Origin: Bathymodiolus platifrons methanotrophic gill symbiont
GTDB lineage: Bacteria > Pseudomonadota > Gammaproteobacteria > Methylococcales > Methylomonadaceae
NCBI RefSeq assembly: GCF_002189065.1
Contig: NZ_BDMN01000076.1
Location: 1-35,262 of the forward strand
DNA: 35,262 nt
Direction: 5' to 3'
The notes below the pieces were generated by a model. The model was not told the DNA's origin, did not search any database, and saw only the letters and a program-made list of their open reading frames with translations. Shown here in pieces: positions 1 through 8,600 of the stretch. The translations under genes and the position numbers were made by a program. Position 1 is the stretch's first letter; each line of letters starts with the position of its first letter.

Positions 1-189
1 ATTCAAGCTTGGCTGCTTCAGGAAGTTATTTCGTGCACATTCCTTAGGTCATTTTTTTGGCTTATTTAAGCTAATTAAAAGTGAAGTACAGCATATCATT
101 TTTACCTGTAATCATGAGCCTAGAATCCGCAGTTGACCGTTATAAAGCACTATGACTACTGAAAGTAAAATCTAACCTGATTACCCATG

Positions 190-356
190 ACTCTCAGCCA
201 TAGCTCGTCATTTCGGTATGCTTTTAGCAGGAATCTCGTTGGTTAAGCATAGATTCCCGATAAAGCTTGTGCCCACGCTTGACTGGGTAGACTTCGGGAA
301 TGACGTGTTTTTTAACATACTGATGTTTAAAGCTTAATTTTACTTTGGCTGAGAGT
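190..356. repeat. Nested long inverted repeat
   Basis: The outer arms ACTCTCAGCCA (190-200) and TGGCTGAGAGT (346-356) are perfectly complementary. Inside them CGTCATT (206-212) pairs with AATGACG (299-305), and near the apex GGAATCT pairs with AGATTCC. The whole 167 bp could fold into one long imperfect hairpin. No target duplication is evident at the edges and no coding frame lies inside. It looks like a small dispersed palindromic repeat, but only one copy lies in this window. Confidence 0.5.
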
Positions 357-597
357 TGTACGTAACCAGGAAATCTAATGATAGTAGATACTTGTCACCT
401 GTTGGGTGAGGATACCCCACTTCACGGTTTTGTGAATAAATCTGGGCACGAAATACTGCGTTACAGATCTTGCCAAGGACTACGGCCATTGCCTGCAAGC
501 TGTGCCTTGCCTTTCGCACTCAGGTTTTCCACAACAACGTGCTCAACTGCAGTTTCTAGGGTGAAAAGTTAGGGAATATTTGCAAGCAACTTTGTTT

Positions 598-625
598 GCA
601 GGTTAAATGGAGGCCTGCTTTTTTA
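598..625 (+). terminator. Possible intrinsic terminator
   Basis: GCAGG at 598-602 can pair with CCTGC at 614-618, and a run of six T follows. The five-pair stem with an 11-nt loop is short, so this is a weak terminator candidate. It lies 17 bp upstream of the beta-lactamase-fold gene and would isolate it from the left. Confidence 0.35.
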
Positions 626-641
626 CTCTGAAGGTATAGCT

Positions 642-1553
642 ATGCTGCGCTTATTCTATTTTTCAATACTGCTTTTATGCAGCCCGGTACTTTTTGCCGA
701 GTGTCAAAGTCAGCGGGTGAAAGTTCAGGTGTTAGGCTCAGGCGGTCCTGAATGATCTGACGGTAGAGCTTCTAGTTCTTATCTTGTCTGGCTTGATGGC
801 AAGGGCATTGTATTAATTGATGCAGGTTCAGGAAGTAGTTTGAATTATGAGAAAAGTGGTGCAAATCTAACTGATTTAAAGGTTGTTGCTTTTAGTCATT
901 TTCATGTAGATCATAGCGCTGATTTTGCTGCCCTAGTTAAAGCATCTTATTTTGCCCAGCGTAATCAGGACTTAATTGTTCTGGGGCCAGAAGGTAATGA
1001 TATTATGCCTTCGACGACTGAGTTTATTAATAGACTTTTTGCCAGGAAAGGTGTCTTTGCATATCTGAGTGAATATGTTGATACTGAGCAAAGTGGTCGG
1101 TTTAAGATAAGAGGCAAGAGTGTGTTGCTGACAAAGCACATTAAGCAAGTGGCTTATACTTCGAATAGGTTTGTATTGTCTGCTATCCCGGTTCATCATG
1201 GACCAATTCCAGCCTTGGCTTGGCGTATTGATGTAGCAGGCTGTGCCATCACCTTTTCTGGTGATATGAGTAATCGTTTTCAAACATTGGCCAGTCTGGC
1301 TAAAGATTCAGAGCTACTCATTGCTCATAATGCAATCCCTGAAACACTTCAGGGTGTCGGGCGGTCTTTGCATATGGCGCCTTCAGAAATTGCTAAAATT
1401 GCCCGGCAAGCAGATGTAAAAAAACTAATCCTGTCACACAGAATGAAGCGTACCCTTGGTAGGGAGCAGGAAACATTAGCTATTATCAAGCGGCGTTATA
1501 AGGGGACTGTGTTGTTTGCTGAGGATAGGGATTCTTTTTTTCCAAAAAAATAA
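642..1553 (+). pseudogene. MBL-fold metallo-hydrolase broken by an in-frame TGA
   Basis: The ATG at 642 follows a GAAGGT ribosome-binding site and opens with a secretion-type signal peptide (MLRLFYFSILLLCSP). The frame then reads VLGSGGPE, meets TGA at 753-755, and continues in the same frame as SDGRASSSYLVW to the stop at 1553. Total span is 304 codons including the TGA. The body has the metallo-beta-lactamase metal motif HFHVDH near 898-915, then a GDMS segment and HNAIPET, so it is related to arylsulfatase/RNase Z-like hydrolases. The family normally has an ordinary hydrophobic residue between GGPE and the DGRAS-like segment, so the TGA is most simply one nonsense change (for example TTA to TGA). 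A downstream TTG at 840 could start a 237-residue fragment that keeps the metal motif but loses the signal peptide and first strands. The substrate is unknown. Confidence 0.75.
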
Positions 1554-1583
1554 GGAATATGACTTTATGCAGCGATGAATGTG

Positions 1584-2768
1584 TTATTTGTTACTGCTCA
1601 CAGTTTGAGCCAGGCCTTGGTTATACAGAGCAACAACTAGGTTTGCCTGATAAACCATACCAACCAGGCGATGCTGCTCATTAATGATAGGAATTTGTCG
1701 GTGTCCTTGTAGTGACATTATAGGGATTAATTCTGCTATATGAGCCGTTTCAGGTAAAGTGACAACGGATTGAGTCATAATATGTCCCACAGCTTCAGGT
1801 TTGTTTGTTTCAGTGCTGGCTGTGCGTCGAATAAAACGACGGAACTGATATTGCAGGCTGTCATAGGCATTCAAATTTATGTATTTAAAAAAATCATGCC
1901 AGGTAAGAAGACCTATAACACGCTTTGAATTATCAACGACTGGAATGACTTTAAGTTTTTTAGTTTGAATTAATTGCCAGGCATCCTCTACTTCTGTGCC
2001 ATATTCAACACTTGTGATATCGCGCATCATGATGTCAGCACAGCATATATCCCCGCGGATACGCTTAAAAGTATTCATTTCTGCGTTACTCAATAGGTGA
2101 CTTAGCTCGGTGGCAGTTATATCAACAAAGCTGTCTGAATTTTTTAATGCCAGTTCTATATCCTGTTTAGTAATACCTATTTTGTGGCTAGGCTGAGTTG
2201 AGCTACGAGCCAGGCTTTTGTCTGTTTCCTTTGCTGCTGACAAAGCACTCGGGTAATCCCGGTTCATCACCCAGCGGTTGATAATAACCGTTAGTACTAA
2301 CATCAGGCCTACATTAATGCCGACCGGCACTAGAATAAATGAATAGCCAAGAGAGGTGATGCTTTCACCTGCCATAACTGGGGCAAGTGCTGTTGCGGCA
2401 CCTGGGGGGTGTAAGCAGCGTAATAACAGCATAACCAGGATAGAGCCTCCAACAGCAACAGCAGAGGCGGAGGCTGTTTCTGGGATATTGAGCGCACAAC
2501 TCATACCGATAAATGCCGAACATAACTGCCCGCCAATAAATGGCCAGGGTTGGGCTAAAGGGCTGTTAGGAATAAAAAACAAAATAACTGCAGATGCGCC
2601 CATTGAAGCAACAATAATAGGGGAATTAGAAACACCTATTGTTGCTTGGGTAATAAGGGCGATAAAAAATATAGCGCAAAAACAGGCAAGCAAGGAAAGA
2701 ATTTTTGCTTTTATATTTAACTGAACCGGGTCAACAGTAAAGAGCTTGAGTAACGATAATATTTTCAT
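1584..2768 (-). CDS. HPP-family integral membrane protein with C-terminal CBS pair
   Basis: The protein has 394 residues. Residues about 20-170 form four or five hydrophobic segments with the family signature RCLHPPGAATAL near residue 114-125. Residues about 240-385 hold two CBS domains, beginning near DIMMRDITSVEYG and HIMTQSVVTLPE, which normally bind adenine nucleotides and gate transport or enzyme activity. HPP proteins in cyanobacteria and chloroplasts have been linked to nitrite transport. Here the gene lies about 1.1 kb from narK-narGHJI on the opposite strand, so a nitrite or anion transport role is plausible but inferred. The ATG at 2768 is the first start before the first membrane segment (LLACFCAIFFIALI). 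It is convergent with the broken MBL gene and transcribed away from the nar block. Confidence 0.85.
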   Translation of the reverse strand: MKILSLLKLFTVDPVQLNIKAKILSLLACFCAIFFIALITQATIGVSNSPIIVASMGASAVILFFIPNSPLAQPWPFIGGQLCSAFIGMSCALNIPETASASAVAVGGSILVMLLLRCLHPPGAATALAPVMAGESITSLGYSFILVPVGINVGLMLVLTVIINRWVMNRDYPSALSAAKETDKSLARSSTQPSHKIGITKQDIELALKNSDSFVDITATELSHLLSNAEMNTFKRIRGDICCADIMMRDITSVEYGTEVEDAWQLIQTKKLKVIPVVDNSKRVIGLLTWHDFFKYINLNAYDSLQYQFRRFIRRTASTETNKPEAVGHIMTQSVVTLPETAHIAELIPIMSLQGHRQIPIINEQHRLVGMVYQANLVVALYNQGLAQTVSSNK

Positions 2769-2800
2769 TAGTTATCACTATTGTTAATGGTGCTAGTAGA

Positions 2801-2963
2801 TATACTTCGCACGGCCACCACTACAGGTTTCTAGCGGCTATTTTTTGCCGATAGCCGCGTTACTGAAACAGTTACGTAGCCAGCTATGCGCCTGCTTCAG
2901 TGCCTTGCTCTCGACAAAAAACAACTCGCTATAAAACCCGCATCGGTGACCGCGCGAAGTATA
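2801..2963. repeat. Long hairpin repeat with conserved apex, copy A
   Basis: The outer 19-bp arms, TATACTTCGC... at 2801-2819 and ...GCGAAGTATA at 2945-2963, pair with two mismatches. A middle stem pairs TATTTTTTGCCGA (2839-2851) with TCGACAAAAAACA (2911-2923). An inner stem pairs ACTGAAACAG (2862-2871) with CTGCTTCAGT (2892-2901). The apex between them, TTACGTAGCCAGCTATGCGC (2872-2891), matches the apex of the element at 19960-20092 with a single difference. There is no coding potential. It sits just downstream of no gene end, in the divergent region between the HPP gene and narK. Confidence 0.7.
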
Positions 2964-2983
2964 TAAGCCTGTTTACTACTAAA

Positions 2984-3189
2984 CTGAAGTTTCCCAATTA
3001 TTGAGTAGCTGAAATACACAATGCTGGTATGTATCGAGGTTTATTTTAGGTGGTTTTGCCATGTTTATAGCAAACCCCTACTTAATTCCCCTTAGGCAAT
3101 AGCATTTGAAACGAATGAAAAGACTATTTTTTTCATATAGTTGTAGCATAGTTTCAATTTTACCATAAATAATTATTGGGAAACTTCAG
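2984..3189. mobile_element. MITE copy 1 (206 bp), intergenic
   Basis: The element is bounded by inverted ends starting CTGAAGTTTCCCAAT on both strands. It is flanked by a perfect 8-bp target duplication, CTACTAAA, at 2976-2983 and 3190-3197. It encodes no transposase. By eye it is identical to the copy at 16530-16733 except for an extra AT dinucleotide (GGTATGTATC against GGTGTATC). It must have been mobilised in trans by a transposase that recognises these ends, which is not in this window. Its IS family is not assigned; 8-bp duplications occur in several families. Confidence 0.93.
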
Positions 3190-3424
3190 CTACTAAATGG
3201 TTTATGGGTGAATCATAACAAATATCATTATTTTTGCAGGAGTAATTTAGGATATTAGTGTTTACTTAGAAAGAGAAGCTGGAGTATGTACTAAGTGCGG
3301 TTACAGTGTGGCAAAACCAGCTATATGCCAGTTTTAGCACTTTTGCCTAGAAATAAACAAGAATTTAAAAATTTCTCACTCATAACGGGGCTATAAACTT
3401 AAAATGGGGCATTAATGATGCTTG

Positions 3425-3490
3425 CAAGGGCGTGGCTTCAGCCCGCCTATAAATATATTTCGGCATTGGCGGGCTGAAGCCACGCCCTTG
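3425..3490. repeat. REP-like palindrome, GGGCGTGGCTTCAGCCCGCC class
   Basis: Perfect 23-bp inverted arms lie at 3425-3447 and 3468-3490 around a 20-bp A/T-rich loop. The arm core GGGCGTGGCTTCAGCCCGCC recurs with one change (C to T) at 14317-14371. It lies between genes and has no T-run typical of a terminator, so a dispersed REP-type repeat is the better call. Confidence 0.8.
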
Positions 3491-3751
3491 TTTTGAATAT
3501 GTCCCGTATTAAAATGCTAGCTCATAACAGCGATAAGTATCTGCTAGGCTGAGATATTTTGTTTTGGTTTAAATTGATCAGAAAATAACGCAAACAGAGC
3601 GCAAGAATAAAAAATAAAAAATAATTATTGGCAAGCAAAAGGTAATAGTAGTGAGAAAAAAAACTATATTATATTTGTTGTTTTTTGCTGTGATTGAGGA
3701 AAAAGCCTTATAAATTAATCTGATGGGAATGTATCGAATCAACACAAGCTT

Positions 3752-3778
3752 AATAACCAAGTGATTCACTGGGTTATT
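3752..3778. promoter_or_regulatory. Dyad upstream of narK
   Basis: AATAACCAAGTG (3752-3763) is followed by ATT and then CACTGGGTTATT (3767-3778). The 12-bp arms pair with one mismatch around a 3-nt centre, about 110 bp before the narK start. It could be an operator for the nar block or a transcript hairpin. No known regulator motif is recognised. Confidence 0.4.
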
Positions 3779-3889
3779 TCTTAGATTTCAATATGTTACG
3801 TATATATTTATAGTAATAAACAAGGGCTTTTAATCTTGTTTAGGAGTAAAATTGTGAAATAAATATTTAACCTTTGATGTGGAGTGTGT

Positions 3890-5503
3890 ATGAGTGACTT
3901 AAAAAAGTGGGATGTCGAAGACTCGGAGTTTTGGGAGTCTGAAGGCAAGCAAATAGCGAATCGAAATTTATGGATTTCGATTCCAAGTTTATTATGTGGT
4001 TTTGCTGTCTGGTTGTACTGGGGCATTATCACAGTACAAATGTTGAATCTGGGCTTTCCGTACCCAAAATCTGATTTATTTACTTTAATGGCTATCGCCG
4101 GTTTAACGGGGGCGACGTTAAGAATTCCGAGTAGTTTTTTTATACGCCTATGTGGGGGACGAAATACAATTTTCTTTACCACTGCGCTATTGATGATTCC
4201 GGCCTTGGGTACGGGTCTTGCACTGCGTGATCAAAGTACGCCATTCTGGGTTTTTCAGGTGCTGGCTTTATTATCTGGCTTTGGAGGCGGTAACTTTGCT
4301 TCTTCCATGTCTAATATCAGCTTTTTCTTTCCCAAGAAAGTACAGGGTCTGGCCTTAGGACTTAATGCAGGCTTAGGTAATTTTGGTGTGACTACCATGC
4401 AAATTCTTATTCCACTGTCTATGACTTTTGGTATGTTTGGTGCTTGGGGTGGGGATCCCATGATTTTACAATCTACTTCGGGAACATTGATTGGCAAGAT
4501 TGCTGCGGGTACTGAAACGTATATACAGAATGCAGGTTTTATCTGGTTATTATTCCTTATTCCATTGGCCTTTTTAGGCTGGTTCGGTATGAATAATATA
4601 CGTACTGAAGAAGTTTCGCCTATAGAACGTGGTCCGGTACTTAGCTTTAGTGTGATTCTTGGTATGTTAGGGATAGCCTTTATCAGTGCTATCTTTGGTT
4701 TATGGCTGATCTTGCCAGCAGCTGTTCATGGTTCTGGTTTTCAGGTTCCTAAAGAAATTGCCTTATTTATTGTTATTGCCCTAACTGTCTCTTTGTTAAA
4801 AATTATCCCTGGGCAAATTGGTGAGAGTTTAGGTAGACAATATAAAATTTTTGATAATAAGCATACCTGGGTAATGAGTGTTATCTACACGATGACCTTT
4901 GGTTCTTTTATCGGTTTTGCCGCTTGTTTTCCGTTAGCGATTAAAGTTATTTTTGGTTATCAGCATGTCATGGTTGATGGCGTGATGAATCATGATCTGG
5001 TTAATCCAAATGGCCCTAGTGCATTAATGTATGCCTGGACAGGTGCTTTTATTGGTGCACTGATTCGCCCCGTCGGCGGTATGATTGCGGATAAATTTGG
5101 TGGAGCATGGGTCACGCATATTTGTTCATTTGTAATGGTACTTAGTGCGGGTGGTGTTGCTTATTATATGAAAGCAGCCTACAACTCAGCGACACCAGAA
5201 GAGTATTTTGTTCCTTTCTTAATTATCTTCCTTATTTTATTTGCAGCAACCGGCATCGGCAATGGATCAACTTTTAGAACTATTTCTCAGGTATTTCCTA
5301 AAGAGCAAGTGGGTCCTGTTTTGGGCTGGACTTCTGCTGTAGCGGCTTATGGTGCTTTTTATATTCCTAAAGTATTCGGTGAGCAAATTAAAGCAACGAC
5401 TCCGGAAGTGGCTTTGATGGGATTCGCCGCGTTTTATGTGGTCTGTATTATGATAAACTGGTGGTTTTATTTGCGTAAAGACGGTGAGTTTTACAATCCA
5501 TAA
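3890..5503 (+). CDS. narK: Nitrate/nitrite transporter, NarK (NNP family MFS)
   Basis: This inner-membrane major-facilitator protein imports nitrate and/or exchanges it for nitrite, feeding the adjacent NarG. The ATG at 3890 is preferred over an in-frame GTG six bases upstream because GGAG at 3881-3884 is well placed. It gives 537 residues and many hydrophobic segments. The nitrate signature of the family is visible as GFGGGNFASSMSNISFFFP (about residues 127-145) and a second glycine-rich copy GIGNGSTFRTISQVFP near residue 461. Both substrate-binding arginine regions are present (LRIPSSFF and LIRPVGGM). At 537 residues it is longer than typical 430-460 residue NarK proteins, with extra hydrophobic segments between the halves. 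It is the first gene before narGHJI, 103 bp upstream of narG, and probably co-transcribed. Confidence 0.93.
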   Translation: MSDLKKWDVEDSEFWESEGKQIANRNLWISIPSLLCGFAVWLYWGIITVQMLNLGFPYPKSDLFTLMAIAGLTGATLRIPSSFFIRLCGGRNTIFFTTALLMIPALGTGLALRDQSTPFWVFQVLALLSGFGGGNFASSMSNISFFFPKKVQGLALGLNAGLGNFGVTTMQILIPLSMTFGMFGAWGGDPMILQSTSGTLIGKIAAGTETYIQNAGFIWLLFLIPLAFLGWFGMNNIRTEEVSPIERGPVLSFSVILGMLGIAFISAIFGLWLILPAAVHGSGFQVPKEIALFIVIALTVSLLKIIPGQIGESLGRQYKIFDNKHTWVMSVIYTMTFGSFIGFAACFPLAIKVIFGYQHVMVDGVMNHDLVNPNGPSALMYAWTGAFIGALIRPVGGMIADKFGGAWVTHICSFVMVLSAGGVAYYMKAAYNSATPEEYFVPFLIIFLILFAATGIGNGSTFRTISQVFPKEQVGPVLGWTSAVAAYGAFYIPKVFGEQIKATTPEVALMGFAAFYVVCIMINWWFYLRKDGEFYNP

Positions 5504-5557
5504 ATGAATTTATTGCTCCTATAACCTAGATGGGAGCAGCAATAGTTACGCACTGCA

Positions 5558-5578
5558 TTTCCACGCAAACCGTGGAAA
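5558..5578 (+). promoter_or_regulatory. Hairpin in the narK-narG spacer
   Basis: TTTCCACG (5558-5565) pairs perfectly with CGTGGAAA (5571-5578) around a 5-nt loop, 28 bp before the narG ATG. No T-run follows, so it is not a standard terminator. It may stabilise the narG message or adjust its level relative to narK. It resembles half of the CCACGC...GCGTGG palindromes after narI. Confidence 0.4.
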
Positions 5579-5606
5579 CGATAATTAATAACAGGAGAAA
5601 AACACG

Positions 5607-8600
5607 ATGAGTCATTTTTTAGACCGTCTAAACTTTTTCAAAAAAGTTCAAAGTAAATTTTCAGGTGGTCATGGTATTGTTACCAATGAAGACCGTCAAT
5701 GGGAAGATGGTTACCGTAACCGCTGGCGTTTTGATAAAGTCGTCCGTTCAACGCACGGAGTGAATTGTACCGGAAGCTGTTCATGGAATATCCATGTTAA
5801 AAATGGCCTGGTTGCTTTCGAAATGCAGGCAACGGATTACCCGCGCACCCGTCCTGACCTGCCAAATCACGAACCACGTGGTTGTCCTCGTGGCGCGAGT
5901 TTCTCCTGGTATTTATATAGTCCGTTAAGAGTTAAATACCCGTTAATACGTGAACGTTTAGTCTCTTTATATAGAGACGAGCGTGCAGCAGGGAAAGATC
6001 CTGTAGAAGCGTGGGGCGCTATTCAGGAAGATCCTGAAAAACGTAAAAAATACACTGCCGTGCGTGGTTTGGGCGGATTTGTACGAGTAGACTGGGAAGA
6101 AGTTGCAGAAATTATTGCTGCTTCTAATGTGTATACAGCAAAAACACACGGGCCTGACAGGATAGCTGGTTTCTCTCCGATTCCTGCGATGTCTATGATT
6201 AGTTATGCGGCAGGAAGTCGTTACTTATCATTAATCGGTGGTGCTTGTCTTTCATTTTATGATTGGTACTGTGATTTACCCCCTGCTTCACCACAAGTTT
6301 GGGGCGAGCAAACAGATGTACCTGAATCAGCTGACTGGTATAACTCAACATATATAGTGGTTGCAGGTTCTAACTTGCCGATGACACGTACACCTGATGC
6401 GCATTTCTACTCAGAAGTACGTTATAAAGGGGCGAAAGTTGTTGCCATTTCTCCTGATTACGCAGAATACGTTAAATTCGCGGATCTTTGGATGCCTGCA
6501 AAACAAGGGACTGATGCTGCCATCTTTTTAGCGATGGGGCATGTTGCCTTAAAAGAATTCTTTATTGATAAGCAAGATGCTTATTTTGAAGAGTACGCGC
6601 GTACTTACACTGATATGCCGATGCTGGTTATATTGGATGAATATGAAGGCTCTTATGTCAACGGCCGCTTTCTTCGTGCTGCTGATTTTGATGATTCATT
6701 AGGTGAAGAAAATAATCCCGACTGGAAAACCGTTGTTATTGATGAAAAAACGGGCGATATTATCGCACCGAACGGTTCCATTGGTTTCCGCTGGGGTGAA
6801 GAAGGCAAATGGAACTTAGTTCCTAAGAAAGGGCGTAGAAATACTAAAGCGCGTCTCAGCCTGATCTTTGATAAAGATGATGTCGTTGAAGTGTTAATGC
6901 CTGATTTTCAAACAGGTGTTGATATACCTATGCGCCGCAATGTACCGGTTAAAAAAGTCACACTTAATGGTAAAGAAACGCTAGTAACGACTGTATTTGA
7001 CTTGCAATTAGCTCAATATGGTTTAGATCGTGGCTTAGGTGGTGATGTTGCTAGCGGATATGATGATGCAAGCATTCCTAATACACCTGCCTGGGCTGAA
7101 AAAATTACCGGTGTAAAACAAGCGGATATTATCCGCAGTGGTCGTGAATTTGCAGACAATGCCTCTAAAACCATGGGTAAATCAATGGTTATCTTAGGGG
7201 CTGGTTTGAATCACTGGTACCACAATGATATGCATTATCGTGCCATTATGAACCTGCTACACATGTGTGGTTGTGTGGGTCAAAGTGGCGGTGGCTGGTG
7301 TCACTATGTTGGACAAGAAAAACTTCGTCCACAAGCGGGTTGGGCTCCTGTTGCCTTTGCATTAGATTGGCAAAAGCCACCTCGCCACATGAATGGCACA
7401 ACATACTTCTACTTTCATACTGACCAATGGCGTTATGAGAAATTAGAAGCAGATGCCTTATTAGCCTCAACAGCTTCTGACGCATACAAGGGTCATAACT
7501 TAGCTGATTATAATGTAGTCTCACAACGTTTAGGCTGGTTGCCATCCTCTCCTCACTTTAACAAAAACCCTTTAGACATTGTTAAAGACGCGGAAGCTGC
7601 GGGTGCAACCGATGAGAAAGGCGTATCTGATTATTTAGTTGAGCAATTAAAATCAGGTGATATTAAGTTTGCTGCAGAAGATGTTGATGCGCCCGAAAAT
7701 CACCCACGTAACTTATTTGTCTGGCGAGCTAACTTAATTGGTTCGAGTGCCAAAGGTCATGAATACTTCCTTAAACATTTGCTGGGCGCACAAAATGGCG
7801 TCATGCAAGATGTACTTCCTGAAGCGGAAGGCCAAGAAATCAAATGGCATAAAGAGGCACCGATTGCTAAATTGGATTTGATGGTTGATATTAACTTCCG
7901 TTTAAATTCAACAGGTGCTTATTCTGATATCGTTTTACCCACTGCAACCTGGTATGAGAAAAATGATTTAAATACCACTGATATGCATCCATTCATCCAT
8001 CCGTTAACACAATCGGTTGATCCAGGTTGGGAGTCACGTTCTGATTGGCAAATTTTTAAAACATTAGCTAAATCATTCTCTGAATTATCAGAGAAACATT
8101 TACCTAAACAAAAAGATGTGGTTGCACTACCCCTTTTACACGACACACCGGCAGAACTTGCTCAAGCAATGGATGTTAAAGATTGGAAACGTGGCGAATG
8201 TGAGCCTATTCCAGGCAAAACCATGCCTATCTTCAAAGTAGTTGAACGTGATTTTGTTAATACTTATAAAAAATACACTGCATTAGGGCCTTTATTACCT
8301 AAGCAAGGTAATAATATTAAAGGGATTGATTGGGAGACAGAGAAAGAATACGAGCATCTAAAAGCTATTAATTACACGATTAAAGAAGAAGGCATCTCTA
8401 AAGGGATGCCCTCTTTAGAAGATGATATTAGTGTTTGTGAAACGATTCTTGCATTAGCACCAGAAACCAATGGTGAAGTAGCGGTTAGATCATGGAAAGC
8501 ATTAGGCAAGAAAACAGGGGTAGACCATACTCACTTGGCTTTATCGCGTGAAGATGAAAAAATCACTTTCCGTGATATTAAAGCGCAACCCCGTAAGATT

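Larger units (their letters stand above)
1..641. other. Gene-poor left edge
   Basis: No convincing protein-coding gene is seen on either strand. A 64-codon open frame at 378-572 has no recognisable motif and a low-complexity Ser/Cys/Leu composition, so I treat it as chance. The stretch holds a nested inverted repeat at 190-356 and a possible terminator near 598-625, both listed separately. Nothing recognisable is seen at 1-189. Confidence 0.6.
3198..3889. other. Intergenic region upstream of narK
   Basis: No gene is supported here. The stretch contains a REP-like palindrome (3425-3490), an A/T-rich segment around 3590-3700, and a near-perfect dyad at 3752-3778. A short open stretch around 3250-3340 reads VYLEREAGVCTKCGY, which could be a relic of a zinc-finger protein, but it has no start or continuation. 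I found no canonical FNR box (TTGAT-N4-ATCAA) by eye. Confidence 0.5.

Noticed and set aside
378-572. 64-codon open frame as a small gene
   Set aside because: No ribosome-binding site of note, no motif, and a composition like random sequence; it starts just after a palindromic repeat.
753-755. TGA as a selenocysteine codon
   Set aside because: No convincing SECIS hairpin follows, the family does not have Cys at this place, and one base change explains the stop.
2801-2963. Long hairpin as an integron attC site
   Set aside because: attC sites conserve their outer core sites, while here the apex is conserved and the outer arms differ; no integrase or cassette array is present.
3250-3340. Fragment VYLEREAGVCTKCGY as a transposase relic
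   Set aside because: About 28 codons with one Cys-x-x-Cys and no neighbours of the same family; too short to support.
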